Source of the DNA: Marchantia polymorpha subsp. ruderalis
Taxonomy: Eukaryota; Streptophyta; Marchantiopsida; Marchantiales; Marchantiaceae
Assembly (NCBI GenBank): GCA_037833965.1
Contig: AP031352.1
Location: 3,824,501 to 3,888,500 of the forward strand
Length of the DNA stretch: 64,000 nucleotides
Direction of reading: 5' to 3'
Below, piece after piece: positions 1 through 10,652 of this stretch. The notes below the pieces were generated by a model, which saw only the letters and a list, made by a program, of their open reading frames with translations, did not search any database and was not told the DNA's origin. The position numbers and the translations under genes are program-made. Each line of letters starts with the position of its first letter. Position 1 is the stretch's first letter.

Positions 1-2290
1 GTAGGTCCTTCAAGGCTGGGTCCTTCGAGAGTACAGCTCTCAGGAAACATCATGAGAATTAAAGATGATGGGCCAACGGCCAGGCTAGATCTGGCTTCCC
101 TGCCTAGAAAGACAGACACCTTCAGGTGCACGCTTCCTTACCAGCGATGGACAAATTACAGTCCCATAGCTACTTTGGGCCAGCACCTGGGGCTCGGACA
201 ACCACCAGTACGTACAAGAATGGCCCTCAGACGCTTTGATTACGGCCGTCGGCTGCCGTAGTAAGTATCTGGCTGCCGTACACATGATCCTTGATGCTGG
301 TTAGCAAGGCTCGTTCAGAAGGTGCAATATCAGTTCGAGCAACAGACGACGGAAACCTCGTGAGCATGACGGTAAGCAGGTAGAGCTACGAATAGATGTG
401 GTAGCGGATCTACGAGGATTGTCTCTGTAGCCTCTGTCCCGTTGACACACCGCACCTTCAAGACCTCGACACCTCTCGCAAACTTCTGCTAATATCTGAC
501 GATGTCATGTTGCAAGTGGCTAGTGCTAGATGCAGATATTACTGCGCGTCCGCAAGGAGCAGAGCTTATCCACCAGTGACTCCGCTGAATCTTCTTGGCA
601 CTAGGCGAGATGTACCGTACGCCTATAGCAGGGTGCCAGCAATAAACTATTCCTGCTGTTTGTAGACACCTCGATCGGCTGCCACTCAGAGATGCTGTTC
701 GAGCAGAATAGACGAGAGGGAAGGGAAGTCCACAAGGAGATCAAAGTAAGCTTTACTATCATACAGTACCTTAGATCAGGAAGCCGCTCTTCGAGGCATC
801 CTGTTTGGCATCGAGGAACTATCACTTGATTATAACATTCATCAGGGATAAGATGAAGTGGACTCAATTGGAAACACCTGAGAACCGAAGTGTCGATCCT
901 ACTGTCAAATTTGTAAGAGTAATGTCGGCACGTAGCGAACATCGCTGAATTAAACGGTAGAATTGTGTGTGCCGCAGAGTCAAAGATATGTTGGTGAACA
1001 TTAACACAGGAGACGATATAAATAGCTGAGAACGGTGCACATGTACACGAAGAAAAGAGGCATAAAATTCATGCCTAAACGGACGCCCACTTTGGCAGCG
1101 TAAGATGGTTAAAAAGAAACTCACTGTTCTGCAATTGCGCAATATAATCTGCGATTCAGCACGCTGAGATGCGCGCCTGGCTAATTTTCACAGCTCATCA
1201 GGATTGGCAACAATCAATCGCAGGCTCGTCGTGATTTGACGAGGAAAAGATCCACCAGCAGGTCTCGGCATAGACACTGCTGGTGAGAGCATCCGAGAAT
1301 CAGAGTTCAGAACTGCTGACAGGAGGGGCCATGAACCGGGCCACACACACTTCGTGATCTGGGTGAAGGGTGCTCGGGGCAGAGCAGCAACTCAGCCGAT
1401 TTCAGTTTTGCTACGGCCGGTTTTGACTTCCGTTATGGTCTCGAATGGTGCATTCGGTGCCCGCAGGCGATGCAAAAGCACCTGCTGCGTAAATTCACGG
1501 CCCATGGCCGGGGATATCCACTCGTAGTGAATCAGATGCCCGACCCAAATCTCAGAATAAAGCAAGAACAGTGTCCTAATTTGCACTCGATCGATCAGCA
1601 GAACATGCGAGGACGAGGGCTGTTGGTTCAGGCTGCCATGGCTGTACATGGAGGAATCTCGCCGTGCTCCGGATGACGTTCACTGAGCCGCGTAAAGTAA
1701 AAGCCTCGGTCGTTGTCGACAAAAATCGATTTGAGCCCGATAGTCTTCTCAACCCGTGCAATTTCACGAGGTCCGTGCACGAGTGATGATGATACTCCCG
1801 AAACAATCGGTCGTGACGAACAGAAAGAGTTTTCACGATCTCGCTCGCAATTTTCTTGACAAATCACTGGAGACGTCTACGTTCAGCTGCAAGGCAGGAC
1901 ATCTCTTCCAAACACAGCACTCAGACTGGATCCCTTCGAGGCTGGAGTGTGAAGCATTTACGCGTCCAGAACTGAGTCGGCGTGAACTTGTCATCACCGT
2001 GTTCCTGATGCGAGTTTTCGTGGTACCAAATTTCATCCCAGAAATCGTCTAGCGCCACGTCGCGGTTGCGCTCATATTTGCCTACTGTCATGAGTGCGAT
2101 TATGGAAGGGCGTCAGAGTGACGTATCCTAAAGCTCGAGAGTCTCTCCGGAAGAGAGATGCGGAGAATGTGCCCTCGATCGAGACACTCTCCGACCGTAC
2201 CTATGCGTACTACTACTGCGATCGACTTCTGATCTGATCTGACGCCCAAGGCGTTCAGGAGATTTTGACTCGATTCCGCGATCTTCGTAT
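1..2290. other. Region without a recognisable gene
   Basis: Mixed-composition sequence with only short overlapping open frames on both strands, none longer than about 115 codons and none matching a family I know. I see no tRNA or rRNA. It may be promoter or leader sequence of the downstream bicupin gene, or decayed repeat DNA; I cannot tell which. Confidence 0.5.
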
Positions 2291-2299
2291 CTATCCATC

Positions 2300-2660
2300 T
2301 CTCTCTCTCTGACGTGGAGAAAACTTCGATGGGATCCCCTGCGGATAACGTGTCTCTGTCTCTCCTCCAGATACTTGGGGGAGAGATCGAGCCCAGATCC
2401 CTTGCATTGAATAGGTCTCTGTCCCCCGCTTCAGATTCTGAGGGGAATTCCGAGCCCAGAGTCTTGCCATTTCAGAGGAGTCTTCGAGACCGATCCCCAT
2501 CGGTTCAGGGATCTCTGTCCCCCACCTCCAGATTATGTAAGAAACGTTAATCAGAAGAGCTTCGAGGCCGATCCCCAGAGGTTAACGGTGACCACTGAGA
2601 GAAAATTCGAGCCCAGATTCTTGTCACCCCATCGACCAGAAATCTACCACCAAATCCCCC
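2300..2660. repeat. Degenerate interspersed short repeats upstream of the bicupin gene
   Basis: Several short phrases recur with small changes. CGAGCCCAGA is near 2389, 2452 and 2608. TCTCTGTCCCCC is near 2416 and 2511, with a variant near 2353. CTTCGAGRCCGATCCCC is near 2483 and 2560. Spacings of about 62, 63, 77 and 95 bases suggest a decayed tandem array rather than a clean minisatellite. No long open frame runs through it on either strand. Confidence 0.5.
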
Positions 2661-2885
2661 TCGTGGGCAAAGGATCTGATCAGAAGGAGCGATCTAAGAA
2701 TAGCCCCCCGAGGCTTTCAGACGCTACAAGGATCTACTCGGAGCACTCGTGCTCCAGATTCATGAACGGCGAGCTGCCAAAATTAGACCGTTCGAGGCTT
2801 GATCAAATACGAATCCGATCAAATCCTCATTCTGTAGGTGCCTGCATCCCCAGCTGACAAGGCAGGCTCGAATCGTTGCAGAGGC

Positions 2886-2924
2886 AGCCCAGTCCAGTCC
2901 AATCCAGTCGAGTCCAGTCCAGCT
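2886..2924. repeat. Short imperfect pentanucleotide run (cagtc/agtcc)
   Basis: The pentamer CAGTC/AGTCC is repeated about seven times with a few substitutions. It lies in the untranslated leader region of the bicupin gene. It is a simple repeat with no evident coding role. Confidence 0.6.
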
Positions 2925-3201
2925 GTGCCCTCGTAAGCCAAATCCTCTCCTCCTCCGCTCGATTTCTCATTTCTCACGGATCACTCCCCCGAGGAGAAGA
3001 ATCGCGGACCCGTCGTCACACATTAGCCTCGTGTGCTGAGCATGTCAAGGCAGCTTTGTGTGCCAATTATTGCCTCCCCCGTCGAGCCAGGGTCGAAAGT
3101 ACAAGCCCAGTGGTACGAAACGACGAAGGACTGCGGGCCGGAACGGAAGCGGAGGGAAGTGCGTGCCAAGTGGTTGCGAGCTAGAGCGGCGGAAGATTCA
3201 G

Positions 3202-3665
3202 GTGAGCAACCAGTAGGACGATGCGATGGTGGGGTCTCGAGCTTGTCAGAGGCTCGGTGCCAGCGAGCCACGGAGCTCGTCTCAGAGAGACAACCGTCGG
3301 CCCTGCTCTCAGAGGCCCCGGCGTCACTGCACTGGCACTCTCGATTGTATGGCTGCCGTAGCTCCATATCACGCGGCTCGACTCTGCCAGATCCTCAAAC
3401 GTTCGGTGACGAACATTCTCGCCTCGCTCGCCGAGACGGCGACAGCTTCTCTCGCGTCTATATTAGTCTTTGTCAGTTCATGTATTCAACCGACTCCGTT
3501 CGTTTTCTGCATCGGTCTCACCTTTTGCGCGGCTTTTTCGTCTCAGGCCCCACGCATTCTGCAGCTCGTTGTGTGTTCCAACTGGCGGCTCAGCTGCGCC
3601 CGCATTCATGAATCTCCCTCGCGAATGACCTGAAAATCTCCCTCACTCGAAGTTCCTCTGTGCAG
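3202..3665 (+). other. Possible 5' UTR intron of the bicupin gene
   Basis: A good donor (AG then GTGAGC) sits at 3202 and a pyrimidine-rich acceptor ending CTGTGCAG ends at 3665, about 145 bases before the likely start codon. The sequence between holds only open frames that do not resemble any protein family. This is inference from splice signals alone. Transcript reads would decide it. Confidence 0.35.
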
Positions 3666-3810
3666 CTGGAGCTCAAATTGCAGATTGCTCAAATTGCTCG
3701 AAGAGGGCTCTGAACTCTTCAACCGCGGAGATTTCGGTATTGGTCTCGGACCTGCGTCGAGTTTGGAGCTGAAGAGCTCTTGGTGTTAGACTGGTCGCAT
3801 TTTGGTGGAC

Positions 3811-6072
3811 ATGGAGTCGGTGGTAGTCTTTCGGGGCAATCTCGTCTCCTGCTGGGAGAAAGGTTGCCCCACTGCCGCCACGAGCGTCAGCAGCAGCAGC
3901 AGCAGCAGGGTGGCGTTCAATGCTCTTCCCGCAGCATCCGCGAAGCCGAGGAAGCTGGGGATTCAGTGCAAGGTGCAGAAGTTCAGCACGCAGAGAACGT
4001 CAGCTCAGGCGACCGATGTGCAGCAGACAGGCCACGGCGTGGAAATGGAAGCAGAGAGCTCTGGTTCCAAGTCGACTTGGGAGAGTCACACGCAGGTGTA
4101 CGAGTACACGAGTGCTGCCAACCCTGTTCTGAAGGCCATTCCCATTTTGGGCCTTCACCCTTGCGATCATAGGTCGGGCCCGTCGAGGATCAGCACTCTG
4201 GACTTGAGCGAGCAGATGGAAATCGATGGATACGCTGCATCTTCTCCCAATCTCCTCGCTTCCTTTCTGCGAGTTTGCACTGGCGAGTCTCTGACCACCA
4301 GTGCCACTGCGACGTCTCAGGTTTGCCATTCCTACACGTTTTACATTTTGCTGCTATGTCCTCAGTAGTGTAAGGTTCAGCTGGACTGGACTAGAGTAAA
4401 CCCTGTTTGGTGCAAGTGGTATCTGCATGTAACACATCAGCTTCACAACAGCACCCTTGAAATTGGATCATTGCTCGGCGAAGCTTTCCATCTAAACAGA
4501 AGTACACGCGGATAGATTTCACGATAGCCACGCTTTCCTGCATTTTGTACTTACAGAGATGCTGGCGAACTCTGACCGGCATCATTGCCAGGATCTTGAG
4601 CTGTGCACAATGTGAGGCTACGCCCGGCCAGAGGAAGTGGAGAGTGAGTGTAAATGTTGTCATTTGTTGAGTGTAGGCATTTTATGTAATCCACGGGGAG
4701 GGAAAGACCCGCACCGGCTTCGGGGACATCGAGTGGAAAACTGGCGATCTCTTCGTGATTCCAGGAACAGAAGCTGAAACGGAGTGCACCCATTTCTGCT
4801 TCAATGATGACAAAGAGAACACTGGCGGAGCTGGCCTGTACTGGGTTCATGATTCGCCACTCTTGGCATACCTCGGTGTCGTGCCGAAGTCTAAGCAGTT
4901 TGAGCCCACCTTTTACAGGTATCATACCCAAGCTTTCTATGTTGCCGCTACCTGGAAAGTTTGCGATCCCTTGAGAATCCCAGCAGCCGCATATTGGATG
5001 ATGTGATTGAACGGGCACTGGGGCTTTCAGATTTTCACATGCCATTTTGAGTTGCATATTGGCAATGAGTTGGTGAGCATTTTATGGTTGTCGATAACAG
5101 CCTGGATGTCGCTTTTCAGCTGGGAGTACTTGATGGCCAACATGGAGAAGGTCAGGCTCGAAGAAGGAGCACATGAACGCAACCGGATGGGCATTCTTCT
5201 CGGGAACACCGCTACACCGCAGACGAAGACTCTTTCCCACACTCTCTGGTCCCTTCTGAACGTGTTGCCTGCAGGTACTGCTTCTTTCTGAGAACTCTTT
5301 GTACCTTTAATTATAGTGCTGTAGGATATGATGTTATGAAACCACCCACCCACCAACTGCATTGCATATGCGCGTGAACACGCTTCATCAGAGTGCCGTG
5401 AGACGGGATATTCTCGTGGAACTTTTCTTGATTAAACTAGAATCAGAGGCCTGGTCAGCGAGAAAGGACTTATCTAATTTCTCTGGGACATTGTTCACTC
5501 TTGTGCAGGTCAAATGCAAAAACCTCACAGGCACTCTTCAACGGCTTTGGATCTGGCAATACATGCAGCGCCGGGCACATATACCTTAATGGGTGAAACC
5601 CTCGACATGAACGGAAAGATCATTGATCCCATTCGGTACGCCCTCGATACTCATCACGCAGAATGCCTTCGCATTTTTAAATTCGGAGGACGATCTTGAG
5701 GTTTACTGCTGAGCCAATGATTTATCTGGCTGTGCTTTTAAATTCCTTCTCAAAGGGTTAACATTTTGACAGCTACTGGAGGTTATTGTTCTCGCCTGGG
5801 TAAGACATAATCGTGTACTACAATAGTATCCGGGCCTGTAGCAGCTTGAAGAAAGAGAAATGACTGATGTGGAATTGTGCAGGGTGGACTGGGAAACCGG
5901 AGCGATGTTCGTCACTCCCCCCAGATGGTGGCACAGTCACCACAACGATTCCAACGAGGAAGCGTGGGTCTTGCCTATGCAGGACGCCGGTCTGTACACT
6001 TATCAGAGAACACTTGACATTCGTTTTTCCGATAACGAAGTCCAGCTGATGAAGAAAAATATTCTTAGATAA
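3811..6072 (+). CDS. Bicupin protein, gentisate 1,2-dioxygenase-like, probably plastid-targeted
   Basis: Five exons join in frame to 407 residues: 3811-4320, 4677-4918, 5120-5274, 5509-5635 and 5883-6072, all GT-AG. The first about 60 residues are rich in Ser, Arg and Ala, including a poly-Ser run from CAG/AGC repeats, and look like a plastid transit peptide. Two cupin halves follow. The first (residues about 140-235) has TSQAFYVIHGEG and WKTGDLFVIPG but no clear metal-binding HxH. The second has PHRHSS (residues 308-313) and TPPRWWHSHHND (356-367), giving the histidines expected of an Fe(II) site. Phrases such as LLGNTATPQT, LWSLLNVLPAG and DAGLYTYQRTLDI fit gentisate-dioxygenase-like bicupins. 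Catalytic activity and substrate are not shown by the sequence. The start was chosen as the ATG after which the transit-like segment begins; an in-frame ATG lies three codons upstream at 3802. Confidence 0.85.
3893..3908 (+). repeat. CAG/AGC trinucleotide run inside bicupin exon 1
   Basis: A short uninterrupted AGC/CAG run encodes the Ser tract in the putative transit peptide. The same bases read as poly-Gln in another frame. Length variation here would only change the transit peptide. Confidence 0.7.
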
Positions 6073-9000
6073 ACATGGCCTCAGATAAGACGTTGCTCTC
6101 GTTCTGCAGTATAGGGACTTCAATTTAGTTACATTTGGTAGCAATCATGAAAATCATTATCGAGTAGTCGTTCACAAGGTGTAGTCACTGGGATTACGGA
6201 TGCGGTGTACATACAATTTTTGCATCTCAAAATAGAGATAATATTTGAAGGAAGGTTGGACAGGAGAGGTTCTTGGACTTGTGATAGCTTTCGATCACCG
6301 AGTAGACAACGGACGTGGATGAAGAATTTTATTTGTAGATCAGGCAAACCCTTTTCGGTGACGCTGCGTGGTGTGGCAAGTGATGAAGATAGTTTCACTT
6401 TGAGCCTATCTGTTCCTATCACTATGACTCTGATTCTTCTGATATTCGTGATAAACGGAATCAAGAATCTGTCCAACTTTGTAAGAATATTCCATTCAAC
6501 ACAAAAAACAATCTTTCGCTTGTAATCGCGAGAACTATCGTAGTGTGTCAATAGGAGTCTGGGCGGTGCATTGAAGTCAATTTTATTTCACCGCCATTAG
6601 CCTTGCGTGTCATCAATAGTAAGCAGCAAGAGTCTTGTTGGATTGATGTAGGGGTGTTTTCTGTGCCTCACTGAACCCAAGCCAATGGACAAGAAAAATG
6701 TGATAGGAAGTGTTATATCAGAAGTCAAGCCATTTACTCACTGGTGTGCTCAACACACGCTAATTCATTGTAAATCATATTTAATCTCAGTAAAGAGAAG
6801 CATAATACATGAAGAATATTGGAAAAGAAGTTACAAACAAGGGAAGGAGATCTATTTAACCTGCATCATAAGCTGATTGTAACGCAGGCATGTCATGTCC
6901 TTTACCACACTGCACAAAAATCTCTAAACAACGATAATAACAAGCGCAGTAGTCTGTTGCTTCAGCATGAAGAATAATAGAATTGATGATGGTTGAATGT
7001 TGGAATCAAAAGTAGTATCGCCTCTTCAACAGGAATATCTCCAGAAGGTGAAGGAGGAAAGATGGTGAGGGAAAAGATTACATCATCTCCACAAACCAGA
7101 GCATGCGCTTTTCCTGTTCAGCACCAGATGTTCGTGTCCACGTCTTTTCCATAGAAAGCGTACCCCACCTAAAACTAAAGCGCAGGAGAGATGAAAAAAA
7201 TAGTCCATCCACTTGGCGATGGATAATGTCCCTCATAACATGAACAAACTTCACTCATCTTTTCATGAAAAGAGTGAAAGAAGAACATGTCGCCCGGGGG
7301 GAAATGAAATCGAGGAGATACAAATACATATTGAAAGGCTCCTCATTTTTTTAATAGATACAGTATATATTTCGTACTTTCTCATGGCAATTGAAAAATA
7401 GACCATGGGACCATGATGATCAGGATGTTTGGATGGGATCAGTGGCAGCTGGTGCACTTTAGGATTATGTATGGACACGCATTGTTTTACGACGTCATGT
7501 TTGGATGGGTACTCTTTTGGTGTGCGAGGGTTGTGTTGAACCATGCATAATTTCCACTTTCTAGCACTGGCCGACAAGTTGGTATATGTTGGCATCAGAA
7601 GGCAGGCAAAGATACAATCAATGACTGAGTCGTTGACGGGAGTCACCAAGACATCCGCAACCATTTCGGGATGCAGACCTGAAGGGATCACACACAGAAC
7701 AGCGCTCTTCGACGTCGCATGACAACGACATCAGACATCAGCGCCGATGTGCAGCTCCTCCTTCACCGTGCACGAGCATTGAGAAAGCCTCTCCCCATCC
7801 CCACCCCACCCCACCCCATCCCGCCCAAGACTGTGCTGAGAAATTGTCGAGTTTCATTCAGGCAATACGTGGAACGTGCGGGAGATAGTATAAGGAGGAA
7901 GTCGAATCGTTTCCTTTGAGCTGTGGTCTTCCTGCCCATCATTGCAGTTGAAAATGATGAGCGGAATCAATGAGAGCGCGACAGACCGATTTGGATTATA
8001 CGAGGACCCGAGTAATCTCATTCGTGCCAAACGATTCCGCCCTTTCACCCGCGCGCATCTGTCTCCATCGCCGAATCTGTGTGCCACTGGACCGTCAATC
8101 ATCAAGGAGAGGGACCAGGTATGTCGCCTAAGGGATGGCGAGACCCCATCAAGCCCGAAAGAAACCACTGCCAATGGAGGAGCAAACAGCTACCGACTCC
8201 CGATCCAGGTGCTGAGAAACACCGCCATAACCCGACATGGGGTTAGATAACAGCGACTCCGTGGCTAAGTCCTCTGTGGAGAATCATGCCTATCTTACAC
8301 AGGAATTTCCACCTGTCAGCGAAAAACTGTTGATACCCGATCGCGAACAGGAGTCAGCATCCGCAGAGCCCGCTCGACTCCAGTGCTTGTTGACACGCCA
8401 ATCGACAGCGGCATAACAAACGTCATATTGCAGTTGACAAAAGGGGAGGAGGTCAAAATTGTGCACAAGAGGAAGTCGTTAAAGTTGTGACAGAGCCCAC
8501 GACACAGGGAAAGTATATGGCAGTGAGAATTTTTGAATCCCGGCAGGAAAGGACATTCTCATGGTATTCCTGGTATTCGGGTCTCGCGAGTGCTTTTCGA
8601 TCCGGCTCCGATCGAGACACAATTTGCACCGTTCGAAATACAGTTCATCGCACTATGGCCCTCGGGCCTTCCCTACATCGTGCTGCCACTGTTCAGCGTG
8701 CGGCAAAAGTCTCGACGAGCTGCAAAATGTAGGACACTGGTGACCAGGTTAGGTGTCCTTATGCCCTCGAGGCCATCACCAAAGCTGTTGCAAACCAATT
8801 GTCCAAGCACATTTTTTTGATTTTAGGGGCCACATGGATGAGAGGATCCGGAGCGCAAAGGCTCATGGATGTTTCTCAGATCCTGCACTGTGCCCTGACA
8901 CCACCACCTGACCATCAAATCTGCTCGTATCCGTTTCTATCCCCCCCCCCCCCCCCCTTGTAAACTGCCAGAATTGAACCGAACTCCCCCTACCGAAGCT

Positions 9001-10076
9001 CAGCTCAGCTCAGCCTGCGCCCGAAGAGGCAGGCGGACGACGGAGCTCTAGAGCCCTGGGCTGGGCCCCGTGGCCGCCCGGCCTAAAGCAGATCGGTCAC
9101 ATGACTCGGAGGATCGTCCTGCGTGTCCGCCACACCTGAGCTGCCACCTGGACGCACTCACGGAAGCCGATGTGGAATGCCACCTGCAGCCCAGGGCGAC
9201 GGCAACGCACGAGACAATCGTGTCTTGGTCTAGACGTTACCGCGGACCTTCCACCGTAGCCAACCTCGACAATTATGCGCCCCTCCGGTTGCTGACCTGG
9301 TTGGTGAATTTTTTTCCCCCAACTTATGGTCGCATGGTAGCATGGTAGCGCCGACGTTAACTACAGTTGCCCGGGCAGCTTGTGGGGCACCGGTTGACCA
9401 GTTTACCGTAGAATGTGACCAGGTCCGCACCAGCCGCTGGGCCCGGTCCTTTCCCGGTGGCCGCGTCCCGTCTCTGTTTACCTTCGCTTCATGACCTTTC
9501 CCGTACTGGCCAGTTACTAAACTCACCGTAATTTTCTAAACCATGATTACGAGGTTCGTGATATTTTTAGTGACTTTTTAGGCGTGGATCTGCCCGCGGC
9601 AGCTAGGAACCCGGTGGCTGAAACTTCCGGCTCAAGCTTACGGCTCAGGGACGACCCCGTCGAGCCTTCTCCACTACTGGACTACTCTATCCACATTCGC
9701 GAAGCGCTCTGAAATCGGTTCGGTTGAAATGTTTATTTTCTCAGTTTCTCGTGCTTTCTTGGACTACAATGGAAGCTGAGCATGCCGAAATTGTGGGATG
9801 CTCCAGAGGGAGTTGTGACGGGACCTGGCAAGTGGATAAAAAATGTGATCGGGACGTGAGATGTGCGGATATTCTCGAGGAGTCCATACTTCGGGTTGTG
9901 GGGCCGGAGGAGGCCTTGAATAGCTGGCCCATGTGGGAGTACTCTGCCCATGAATGATATTTTTATGCTAGGCCAAGTAATATAGCCAAAAGTATGGGTT
10001 GGGAACATCTCATCAAGTACTACAAGGATGAATCCTGAAGGTTACTTCGGAGCTATCACAATGGGAAGAATTTGTA
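6073..10076. other. Intergenic region after the bicupin gene
   Basis: There is no gene I can support. Short open frames on both strands have no family signature. Sequence between about 7.7 and 9.7 kb is more GC-rich and contains CCACCCCACCCC runs near 7800 and a poly-C tract at 8941, but no recognisable coding or RNA gene. The 3' UTR of the bicupin gene probably occupies the first few hundred bases; no textbook AATAAA lies close to the stop. Confidence 0.5.
8941..8957. repeat. Poly-C homopolymer, about 17 bases
   Basis: An uninterrupted run of C. Such runs are unusual in plant nuclear DNA and prone to sequencing and assembly length errors. Confidence 0.9.
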
Positions 10077-10113
10077 ACTTCACTTTCAGAGACTTCTTCT
10101 CTGAAAGTGAAGT
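10077..10113. repeat. Perfect 16-bp inverted repeat with 5-base loop
   Basis: Arms 10077-10092 (ACTTCACTTTCAGAGA) and 10098-10113 are exact reverse complements around the loop CTTCT. No gene is nearby. It could be a small fold-back element, a cruciform or part of a small-RNA precursor, though the arms are short for a plant miRNA precursor. Confidence 0.85.
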
Positions 10114-10617
10114 AATCAAATGGTCTACACACTACAAGAACATCAAAATATTCACGATTGAATACTTATGAAGAATGGTATTTTATTTGTAAATTATAAG
10201 GCTATGGATAGTATTGTGTCTATATAAACCTTTAAAATGCGCTCAAGGTATGATTCTTCATAACTTCTAAAATGGTACGGTTTTACAATTGTCTTGAACA
10301 CACTGGCTTTAGGTCCATCGATTGCCCATCAATGAGTATGAAAAATTATGACCTTTGAACATAGAAACACGTGTACGATTAACCATAACGTGGGCATCCA
10401 CAATATGGTCACTCAAACTAAACATTAGTCTATGCGAACTGGAGTTGATTGTAGTGTAAGGGTTATTTCCATGTCTGATGTTCATACTCTTGTGCCAAAT
10501 CAAACACTCCGTATATTTTCTTCACATAACGTAAGTGTGCATAAAACCACACTTCCTCACCAATAGTATCATGCTATACATGTGCAACAAGTCGAAAGAT
10601 TGTTCTCAATAGAGTCA

Positions 10618-10619
<2 letters not shown>

Positions 10620-10649
<30 letters not shown>
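10620..10649. repeat. (TA)n microsatellite
   Basis: About fourteen to fifteen TA units without interruption. A simple repeat typical of plant intergenic DNA. Confidence 0.9.

Positions 10650-10652
<3 letters not shown>

Noticed and set aside
3033-3633. Overlapping frames of 192 and 135 codons before the bicupin start
   Set aside because: No family resemblance. The region fits a leader with a possible 5' UTR intron (3202-3665).
8487-8820. Three overlapping frames at 8.5-8.8 kb, one with hydrophobic stretches
   Set aside because: Overlapping frames of similar length in one place suggest chance, and none has a family signature or convincing splice context.
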